Part shown: piece after piece, positions 8,373 through 14,607 of the stretch | Numbering within the stretch: position 1 is the stretch's first letter | Layout of the letters: each line of letters starts with the position of its first letter | Made by a program: the position numbers and the translations under genes | The notes under the pieces: model-generated | What the model was told of the DNA's origin: nothing | The model's input: the letters and a program-made list of their open reading frames with translations, nothing else | The model's database searches: none | Source: an uncultured Clostridia bacterium | Lineage (GTDB): Bacteria > Bacillota > Clostridia > TANB77 > CAG-508 | Reading direction: 5' to 3' | DNA: 24,667 nt | NCBI GenBank assembly: GCA_944390615.1 | Contig: CALXRJ010000153.1 | Location: forward strand, 1 to 24,667

Positions 8373-10851
8373 CTAATTTTCTTCTTTTTGTGTTCCCATT
8401 TTCATTTCAGCTAATTTTTCTAGTGTCCATAATACTTCTCTTGGTTTACTTCCTTGGTATCCAGATATGACACCTCTTTCTTCCATTTGGTCTATAATTC
8501 TTCCTGCTCTTGCATAGCCTACCTTAAATCTTCTTTGTATAAAGGAGGTTGAGGCTTGTCCTGTTTCTACAACAGTGTCTATGGCGTCTTGTAAAAATGG
8601 GTCTGTATCGTCTTCTGCTGCTTGTTCTGCCTCTAAATTTTTCATTTGCTCTTCTTTGGTTCCATTTTCTATGGTGTCTAATATGTCTTCACTATATACA
8701 GCTGTTCCATTTGATTTTATGAAATCTACTATTTTTTCAACTTCTTCATCTGATACAAATGCTCCTTGTACTCTGGTTGGTTTAGCTGCTCCTGCTGGGA
8801 AATATAACATATCTCCTTTTCCTAACAGTTTTTCTGCTCCTACTTGGTCTAATATGGTTCTGGAATCTACTTGTGAAGATACGGCAAATGCTATTCTGGA
8901 TGGTACATTGGCTTTGATTAATCCTGTTATAACATCTACAGATGGTCTTTGTGTTGCTATTACTAAATGCATGCCTGCTGCTCTAGCTTTTTGGGCTAGT
9001 CTACAAATGGATTCTTCTACATCTTTTGCTGCAACCATCATGAGGTCTGCCAACTCGTCAATAATGATTACAATTTGTGGAAGTTGTCCAATTCCTTCTT
9101 GTTTGGCAACTTTATTATATCCTTTTAAATCTCTGACTCCTTTTTCTGCAAATAAATTATAACGATTGTCCATTTCTTGTACAGCCCAAGCTAATGCTCC
9201 TGCTGCTTTTTTAGGGTCTGTTACAACTGGTATTAATAAATGTGGTATTCCATTATAAACAGAAAGTTCTACTACTTTTGGGTCTACCATAACAAGTTTG
9301 ACTTCACTTGGTTTGCTATTATATACAATACTCGTTATAATGGTATTAATACAAACTGATTTACCAGATCCAGTAGAGCCTGCAATTAAAACATGTGGCA
9401 TTTTTTCAATATTGGCAATAACAGGTGAACCTGCTACATCTTTTCCTAAGGCTACACTTAATTTGGAATTGTTATTTTTAAAACTATCACTTTCAATTAC
9501 TTCTCTTAAGCCTACCATTTCTTTTTGTTTATTGGGAACTTCTATTCCTACCGCTTGTTTTCCTGGAATTGGTGCTTCTATTCTTATGGTTTCTGCTGCT
9601 AGGTTTAGTGCAATATCATCTGCTAGATTGGCAATTTTGCTTACTCTTACCCCTTCTGCTGGTTTTAATTCATATCTGGTAATAGCTGGTCCTACTGTAA
9701 CATTTTCTACTTTTGCTGATACGCCAAAACTGTATAATGTTTTTTGGAGTCTGGCTGCTGTTTCTGTTAATGATTTGGTTCCTCCTTTTAAGGATTGCTT
9801 TTCCATTTTGCTTAGTAAATCAACTGGTGGAAATACATAATTTTCTTCTTCTGTTGCTTTGGTATGTTCTAATTGTAGTACTTGTTTTGTTTTGTCTTGT
9901 TTTTGTTCTTCTTCTTGTACAAATAAGTTATTTTCTGGCTCGATAATTTCTCCTGTTTCTTTGTCAATTTTCATAATACTACTTGCTGTTTTGGTAATAG
10001 ATTGTTTGTCTTTTCCTTTTTGTTTTTTTAGTAGTTTTTTGAAGCCTTTTGCCTCTTCTTCATTTTCTACTACTCTTCCATTTAAATTGATTTTTATTTG
10101 CTCTGGTTCTACTTTTTGTTCTTGTACATCTTGTATGGCTGCTATTTCATCATGACGTGATTTACTGGCTTCTTGCATTTTGGCTTGTCTTTTTATCATC
10201 ATTTCTTGCCTTTGCTGTGCTAGGTATTCTTCTTTTTGTCTTCTTCTTTCTTCTTTTTCTATTTTTTGTTCTTCTTTTCTTTCTAAATGCTCTTCTACTT
10301 TTTTACTGATAAATTCTGATAAGTCAATTCCACATACAAATGCTAATAGCATGATGGATACCCCTACACTTAGTACAACTGCTCCTAAATTTCCTAGCAT
10401 TCTTACTAAAAATATGGCTGCCAGGGTGCCGGATTGCTCCTCCTCCTTGATTATTTACTCCTAAGGTATAGGCTTTTCTAAGATTTTGTGACATGTCCCC
10501 TACTGTTTCTAAGTTTCCTGTTGATATTTCATATACACTCATGATAACAGCAATACAAATTAAAAGTATAGCATATTGTACCAATCTTTTGGTTACATAG
10601 TCTTCTTCCTCTTTACATGCCATTTTGATTGCTATGGCAAATGTTCCTATGGGAAGTATGTATTTTAGTACTCCCATTAATCCTCCTAGTACTTCATTTA
10701 ATTTTTGTCCTATTTCTCCTGAATTGGTATATAAAAGAACTGCTAAAAGAACACTAAAAATTATGGTTCCAATTACACTTAAGTTCATATCTTGTTTATT
10801 GGTTGTTTTTCTTGTTTTACTTGCTGTACTTCTTCTTTTCCTTTTAGCCAT
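8373..10851 (-). CDS. ftsK: DNA translocase FtsK/SpoIIIE, read through a +1 shift at CGG
   Basis: Joined by one +1 shift this is an 825-residue FtsK/SpoIIIE, normal for the family. The first frame (10324-10851) gives a basic N-terminus and three membrane spans, then reaches CGG at 10431-10429 (residue 141). Skipping C gives A-I-G-T-L-A-A-I-F-L-V-R-M-L-G, which completes the fourth membrane segment; the zero frame instead turns polar and stops at TGA 35 codons on. The second frame holds a charged linker (about 175-340), the RecA-like motor with Walker A GSTGSGKS (about 484-491) and Walker B VIIIDELADL (about 595-604), and a C-terminal winged-helix gamma domain (FIQRRFKVGYARAGRIIDQM). The hexameric motor pumps chromosomal DNA at the septum in division or sporulation. 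AAGGA precedes the ATG. It probably heads the operon running to the pilin/SUMF1 gene. Confidence 0.95.
10428..10431 (-). other. +1 frameshift site, CGG-C, in ftsK
   Basis: The minus-strand context is GCA ATC CGG CAC. Skipping the C gives ATC GGC ACC CTG GCA GCC, restoring the fourth transmembrane helix of FtsK. Directly upstream, three GGA codons form an AGGAGGAGGAG run that could act as an internal Shine-Dalgarno, as in prfB; the other three sites lack this. The zero frame stays open for 34 more codons, giving a possible 175-residue membrane-only product. Confidence 0.92.
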
Positions 10852-10932
10852 TGTTTATCATCCTTCCGATTTGTTTCTATGTTTATCTGATTTATTTTTA
10901 CATTTTTACAAGGTACATTGTATCAAAAGTAA

Positions 10933-10965
10933 AAAAAAATAGCAATAAATTTCTGCTATTTTTTT
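10933..10965 (-). terminator. Terminator after the coiled-coil gene
   Basis: On the minus strand, AAAAAAATAGCA (stem 10954-10965) pairs with TGCTATTTTTTT (10933-10944) around a 9-base loop and runs into a T tract. It lies 8 bases after the TAA of the 167-residue gene, separating the rsmD unit from ftsK, which therefore likely has its own, unresolved promoter in 10852-10932. Confidence 0.75.
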
Positions 10966-10972
10966 CTATTTA

Positions 10973-11476
10973 TTATTGCAATTCTTTTCTACTATTTTGT
11001 ACTGTTTTTATGGTGTCTTCTAATGACATTTGCATTAGGTTTAATGCTTCTGACATATTTTTTTCTAAATTTTGTAATGTGTTGCTTAAAACTTTTTCTG
11101 TGTTTTCTAATAAGTTGTCTGCATATTCTTTTGTACCATTTGTAATTTCTCTTGACATTTCGTTCGCAGTTTCTATGATTTCATTTTTTTGGTCATAGGC
11201 TTTTCTGGTAATTTCGTGCTCATCTATCATAGATATTATTCTACTTTCTGCTTCTTTTACGACTCCATCTGCTTCTTTTTGCGCTTCTAATAGGATTCTT
11301 TGTCTTTCTTCTTTTATCCATTTTGCTTGTTTTAGTTCATCTGGTAATTTTAGTCTAATTTCTTGAATGATTTCAATCATTTCTTCTTTATCCACTATTC
11401 CTTTATTGGTAAATGGTACGTTTTTGCTTTTTTCTAATATATCTTCTAATGTTTCTAATAATGTAAATATTTCCAT
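10973..11476 (-). CDS. Small coiled-coil protein cotranscribed with rsmD
   Basis: This 167-residue protein is highly charged and predicted to be almost all helix, with no membrane span. An N-terminal LLETLEDILEKSKNVPFT segment and VDKEEMIEIIQEIRLKLPDE are followed by a long coiled coil resembling V/F-type ATPase peripheral-stalk subunits. Similar proteins, often labelled ATPase or DivIVA-like, sit beside rsmD/coaD in Clostridia; this is from memory and no function is established to my knowledge. The ATG has a nearby AAAGGAAG site, and the gene begins 24 bases after the rsmD stop, so the two are probably one transcript ending at the terminator just downstream. There is no in-frame CGG. Confidence 0.85.
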   Translation of the reverse strand: MEIFTLLETLEDILEKSKNVPFTNKGIVDKEEMIEIIQEIRLKLPDELKQAKWIKEERQRILLEAQKEADGVVKEAESRIISMIDEHEITRKAYDQKNEIIETANEMSREITNGTKEYADNLLENTEKVLSNTLQNLEKNMSEALNLMQMSLEDTIKTVQNSRKELQ

Positions 11477-11500
11477 TATTTATTCTTCCTTTCTGTTAAT

Positions 11501-12049
11501 TTAAATAAAAAAAAAAATATTTGCTCTCCCATATTTTCTTTTATCTATTATTTTAATTTCTTTTATTTCTTCTATTTGTTTTAACAATTTTTCTTTTTCA
11601 TCTGTTTCTGCCATAATTAAGGTTTCTTCGTTTAACAGGTTGTTTTGGATTAATTCATTAATTGCTATTTTGATAAAGTCTGTTTTATAAGGTGGATCTA
11701 AGTATATCATGTCTATTTTTTGATTGGCTATTTTTCGGATTGCCTCTACAAAATCAAGGTTGTAAAGTTCTACTTTTTGTTCTAAATGTGTTTTGGCTAT
11801 ATTCTTTTTTATGATTTCACACGCATTTTTTGATTTATCACATAAGTAAACTTTTTTGGCTCCTCTACTTGCAAATTCTAATCCTATTGCTCCACTTCCA
11901 GCAAATAAATCTAAAACAGTTGCTTCTGGTATTTCGAAACCTATTATATTAAATAAAGCTTCTTTGACTCTATCTAATGTTGGTCTTGTTTCTATCCCTT
12001 CTAGTGTATATAATTTGGTTCCTCTTGCTGTTCCACTTATAATTCTCAT
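11501..12049 (-). CDS. rsmD: 16S rRNA (guanine966-N2)-methyltransferase RsmD
   Basis: RsmD methylates G966 (E. coli numbering) of 16S rRNA in the small ribosomal subunit using S-adenosylmethionine. The 182-residue product starts MRIISGTARGTKL and has the SAM-binding motif VLDLFAGSGAIGLE (about residues 40-53) and the catalytic DPPY motif (about 118-121), followed by the usual C-terminal KYGRANIFFF. I chose the ATG at 12049 because GGAG sits 6 bases upstream and the family starts with MRI; a GTG four codons earlier is possible. The promoter at 12153-12180 gives a leader of about 100 bases. It is cotranscribed with the small coiled-coil gene. Confidence 0.95.
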   Translation of the reverse strand: MRIISGTARGTKLYTLEGIETRPTLDRVKEALFNIIGFEIPEATVLDLFAGSGAIGLEFASRGAKKVYLCDKSKNACEIIKKNIAKTHLEQKVELYNLDFVEAIRKIANQKIDMIYLDPPYKTDFIKIAINELIQNNLLNEETLIMAETDEKEKLLKQIEEIKEIKIIDKRKYGRANIFFFI

Positions 12050-12152
12050 GCATTTCTCCACTTCATTTGGCGTATTTTTAGGTAAGGTAAATTTTTCCTT
12101 ACTTTTTATATTCTTCTTAAAAGAAAATATTTATAAAATTTTATACTACTAT

Positions 12153-12180
12153 TTTATATAATTTTTTGTTAAAGTCAAGA
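12153..12180 (-). promoter_or_regulatory. Sigma-A type promoter for rsmD
   Basis: On the minus strand, TTGACT (12180-12175) and TAAAAT (12158-12153) are separated by 16 bases. A second TATAAA-like box overlaps, so the exact -10 is uncertain. It points at rsmD. Confidence 0.7.
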
Positions 12181-12280
12181 AAATTAACAGAAATGTAATA
12201 TAATATTAATATTCCTGTAATATTACAATTATTTGTAATGTTTGTTTTTGGCTTTTGGTGTCAGTTCTTTGGGCGTTATT

Positions 12281-12325
12281 AGGACCGGGGCTTAATCGCT
12301 CTGGGAGCCACTAAGACCTGGTCCT
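12281..12325. ncRNA. GC-rich imperfect hairpin between DUF951 and rsmD
   Basis: In a very AT-rich gap, this 45-base element folds into AGGACC/GGTCCT outer pairs, GG/CC, CTTA/TAAG, and an inner GCTC-tgg-GAGC hairpin. It starts directly after the DUF951 stop. On the plus strand it runs into TTTTAGTTTTCTT, so it could be a plus-strand terminator or the 3' end of a small RNA whose upstream part (about 12250-12280) is also less AT-rich. On the minus strand no T tract follows. I do not recognise it as a known RNA family. Confidence 0.4.
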
Positions 12326-12326
12326 T

Positions 12327-12519
12327 TTAGTTTTCTTGTATATTTGTTATTTTTTTCGTAATTGCTTTTAATGCTTTTTCTCTGGGTAAAATTACGGTAT
12401 GCCCACAACCTTTGCATTTTAGTTTAAAATCGACACCAATTCTTGTTATTTCCCAAATCTTACTGCCGACATGGATGTTGTTTTTTGGTTTTTACCAGAT
12501 CTCCTATATTATATTCCAT
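12327..12519 (-). CDS. DUF951 small zinc-ribbon-like protein, read through a +1 shift at CGG
   Basis: This small gene becomes visible only when a +1 shift is allowed. The first frame starts ATG at 12519 with MEYNIGDLVKTKKQHPC, then CGG CAG TAA. Skipping the C of CGG (12468) gives C-G-S-K-I-W-E-I-T-R-I-G-V-D-F-K-L-K-C, then CKGCGHTVILPREKAL to TAA at 12327, for 63 residues. This matches the DUF951 family pattern (KK-x-HPCGS-x-x-W-E, then R-x-G-x-D-x-K-x-K-C-x-x-C), with Cys35 and Cys38 as a likely metal-binding pair. A modest AAGGGAAG site lies upstream. The function of DUF951 is not established to my knowledge. It lies 110 bases after gltX with no clear promoter, so it may be cotranscribed with it. 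Confidence 0.9.
12465..12468 (-). other. +1 frameshift site, CGG-C, in the DUF951 gene
   Basis: The minus-strand context is CCA TGT CGG CAG TAA. Skipping the C gives TGT GGC AGT AAG ATT TGG, encoding the strongly conserved C-G-S-x-x-W of DUF951. Without a shift only a 19-residue peptide could be made. No stimulatory Shine-Dalgarno or downstream stem is evident close by. Confidence 0.93.
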
Positions 12520-12629
12520 TTATTTTTCTTCCCTTATATTTAGAAATTTGTCATTTTTTATGTTTGTATTTCTTAACTGTTTTGACCTTTACTTTTTATG
12601 CTTTTCTATTGATTGTTTACTTTTTTATT

Positions 12630-14279
12630 TTATTGCTTTGCTTTTTCAAACCTTTTTACGATACTTGCTTTTCCTAGTACTTGCATTATTTCGTACATGT
12701 CTGGTGTATTGGTTCTTGTTGTTAATGCTATTCTTAAGACTGTACTTACATCTCCAACATGTGCTTTATATTTATCTGGATTTGCTTTAAATTCTTTTAC
12801 TTCTGTTGCATATCCCATTTCTCCTGATAATGCTTTTATTTTATCAAACCAGGTTTGTTTGTCATCTTCTGGGTTGTAATATTTTTCGATGTATAAATCT
12901 AAAATTTTATTAATGTCTTTTGGGTCATTTATTACTTGATATGGATATTCTTGTTTATTATCTAAGAATTTATGATCATACATATAGATAATGTTTTCTT
13001 TTACATCTGACCATTTTGCTATATCTTTACGAGGTTTTATATTTCCTCTTTCAATTCCTAATACTTTTAATGAATATGGTTTATCTGTTAACATCTCAAC
13101 TAATTCTTGGTCATGTCGATTAGCCCACTCTAAAGATTTTTCATATACTTCTTCTGCTGTCATTTTGGATATGACGATTTTGGATACATCTTGTAATTTT
13201 ACCATGTCAAATAATGCTCCACTAACACTCATTTTATTTAATTGGAAATCAAATTCTTCTAGTTTAGCATCTTTGTTTTGTCTTCTCCAATTTTCAAAAG
13301 TAGAGTTTGCTATATTTAACAGGTATTCTTTTACTGCTAAGCTTGGAATTCCTAATTCTTCATAGTAGCTTACTGCTGCTTCTGGGTCTTTACGTTTACT
13401 TAGTTTTCTTTTATTGCCATTGTCATTTTTCATAATTGGAGAGATGTGTGCATATTTAGGTGCTTTAAAGCCTAGTTCTTGAAATAGTTGTAAATGCAAT
13501 GGCACAGAGGAAAGCCATTCGTCACTTCTTATGACATGGGTAGTTCCCATTAAATGGTCATCAACGGCATGTGCAAAGTGATATGTTGGTAAACCATCTG
13601 ATTTTATAATGACAACATCTTGATCATTTTCTGGAAATTCTACATTTCCTTTGATAAGATCTTTATGTTTTATTTTTCTGTCTTCTCTTCCCGGTGATTT
13701 AAATCTTATTATATATGGCACTCCTGCTTTTATTTTTTCTGCCATTTCCTCTAAAGATAGGTTTCTGTATTTTGCCCATACTCCATAATAGCCTGTCCTT
13801 ACTTTTGCCGCTTCTTGTTTTGCTCTCATTTCTTCTAATTCTTCTGGCGTTGCAAAACATGGATAGGCTTTTCCTTGTTCAAGCATATATTTAGCATAAG
13901 CTTGATAAATATCTTTTCTGAGAGATTGTTTGTATGGTCCATATTCCCCAATTTCTTCTGTATCTGTTATCATGCCTTCGTCTGGTGCCATGTCAAAATC
14001 TTTTAAGGAGTCTACAATTCCTGTGACACCATTTTCGATTTCTCTTTTTTGGTCTGTGTCTTCTACTCTTAAGAAAAATACTCCATTTGTTTTTTTGGCT
14101 ACTGTTCTTGCTACTAGTGCTTGGTATAGTCCTCCTATATGGACGAATCCGGTTGGGCTTGGAGCAAATCTTGTAACAATCGCTCCTTCTGGTAAATTTC
14201 TTTTTGGATATTTGGTTTCATAGTAGATTATTTCTTTGGCGTTTGGATAGATTAAATTTGCTAATTCTTTGTATGTCAT
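12630..14279 (-). CDS. gltX: Glutamyl-tRNA synthetase
   Basis: This class I synthetase charges tRNA-Glu (and possibly tRNA-Gln, for later amidation). At 549 residues it is longer than most bacterial GluRS, with an N-terminal extension of about 30 residues before RFAPSPTGFVHIGG (about 37-50; the HIGH-like motif is HIGG). The KMSKS-like motif is KLSKR, in the segment after HISPIMKNDNGNKR. Other family segments are FLRVEDTDQKR and DDHLMGTTHVIRSDEWLSS. The C-terminal anticodon-binding domain appears complete. AAAGGAAG precedes the ATG, and a clear sigma-A promoter lies upstream. There is no in-frame CGG; the out-of-frame ones fall in Pro-Gly, Ala-Ala and Thr-Gly junctions. Confidence 0.96.
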   Translation of the reverse strand: MTYKELANLIYPNAKEIIYYETKYPKRNLPEGAIVTRFAPSPTGFVHIGGLYQALVARTVAKKTNGVFFLRVEDTDQKREIENGVTGIVDSLKDFDMAPDEGMITDTEEIGEYGPYKQSLRKDIYQAYAKYMLEQGKAYPCFATPEELEEMRAKQEAAKVRTGYYGVWAKYRNLSLEEMAEKIKAGVPYIIRFKSPGREDRKIKHKDLIKGNVEFPENDQDVVIIKSDGLPTYHFAHAVDDHLMGTTHVIRSDEWLSSVPLHLQLFQELGFKAPKYAHISPIMKNDNGNKRKLSKRKDPEAAVSYYEELGIPSLAVKEYLLNIANSTFENWRRQNKDAKLEEFDFQLNKMSVSGALFDMVKLQDVSKIVISKMTAEEVYEKSLEWANRHDQELVEMLTDKPYSLKVLGIERGNIKPRKDIAKWSDVKENIIYMYDHKFLDNKQEYPYQVINDPKDINKILDLYIEKYYNPEDDKQTWFDKIKALSGEMGYATEVKEFKANPDKYKAHVGDVSTVLRIALTTRTNTPDMYEIMQVLGKASIVKRFEKAKQ

Positions 14280-14316
14280 TTTTTTCTTCCTTTCTCTTTT
14301 TTCTCATTTTGGGTAT

Positions 14317-14345
14317 ATTTTACTATATAATGGTTAAAAAATCAA
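14317..14345 (-). promoter_or_regulatory. Sigma-A promoter for gltX
   Basis: On the minus strand TTGATT (14345-14340) and TAAAAT (14322-14317) are 17 bases apart, about 40 bases before the gltX start codon. Confidence 0.75.
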
Positions 14346-14409
14346 GGTTTTGGGTGTGGTTCGGTTAATATATTTTGAATTGTTCACTATTTTTCTATGC
14401 ATTTCTTTA

Positions 14410-14445
14410 TTTTAGCATTTTTTTAATTTTAAAAAAATGCTAAAA
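14410..14445. terminator. AT-rich 15-bp inverted repeat
   Basis: ttttagcattttttt (14410-14424) pairs perfectly with 14431-14445 around an aatttt loop. It lies between the gltX promoter and a divergent plus-strand promoter and could terminate read-through from either side, though it is GC-poor. Confidence 0.45.
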
Positions 14446-14452
14446 TTGGGTA

Positions 14453-14481
14453 TTGACTAATTTTTTTTAATATCGTATAAT
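14453..14481 (+). promoter_or_regulatory. Strong plus-strand sigma-A promoter without a protein gene
   Basis: TTGACT (14453-14458), a 17-base spacer and a perfect TATAAT (14476-14481) face away from gltX and towards the 3' end of the RNase J gene. The predicted start is about 14488. Only a short stretch separates it from a strong terminator. Confidence 0.8.
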
Positions 14482-14487
14482 ATAATT

Positions 14488-14556
14488 AAATATAGAATGC
14501 ATTTATTATCCGAAAGGAGAAAAAGAAGATAGCCAGCTAATAGGCTATCTTCTTTT
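14488..14556 (+). ncRNA. Candidate small RNA of about 70 bases
   Basis: This is the predicted transcript between the plus-strand promoter and the terminator at 14521-14556. It carries AAAGGAG (14513-14519) but no start codon at a useful distance, so it does not look translated. It may be an independent small RNA or the leftover leader of a lost gene. The identity is unknown. Confidence 0.4.
14521..14556. terminator. Strong bidirectional terminator
   Basis: A perfect 14-bp stem (14521-14534 with 14543-14556) encloses an 8-base loop, with an A run on the 5' side and T4 on the 3' side. It can end the plus-strand small transcript and, on the minus strand, RNase J mRNA. Confidence 0.85.
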
Positions 14557-14572
14557 AACATTTTAAACAATA

Positions 14573-14596
14573 ATACCAAACTTTAAGGCTTGGTAT
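14573..14596 (-). terminator. Secondary hairpin after the RNase J gene
   Basis: ataccaa (14573-14579) pairs with ttggtat (14590-14596), 12 bases after the RNase J stop on the minus strand. The T tract following it is interrupted, so this may only protect the 3' end, with the main terminator further on at 14521-14556. Confidence 0.45.
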
Positions 14597-14607
14597 CTCT
14601 ACTTTTA

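Noticed and set aside
10324..10431. prfB-like or dnaX-like programmed frameshift as the common explanation
   Set aside because: There is no stop codon in the A site, no slippery heptamer and no shared Shine-Dalgarno or stem. Only ftsK has an SD-like run upstream.
2536..12519. The four split genes as pseudogenes or sequencing/assembly errors
   Set aside because: Both halves of each gene keep family motifs, each junction is a clean +1 at CGG, only some sites touch a homopolymer, and no other kind of frameshift or in-frame stop occurs in the window. Random error or decay would not favour one codon. Raw reads would still be the decisive check.
12443..12879. Plus-strand ORFs over the DUF951/gltX end
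   Set aside because: They are hydrophobic shadow translations of T-rich DNA that overlap the real minus-strand DUF951 gene and the gltX 3' end.
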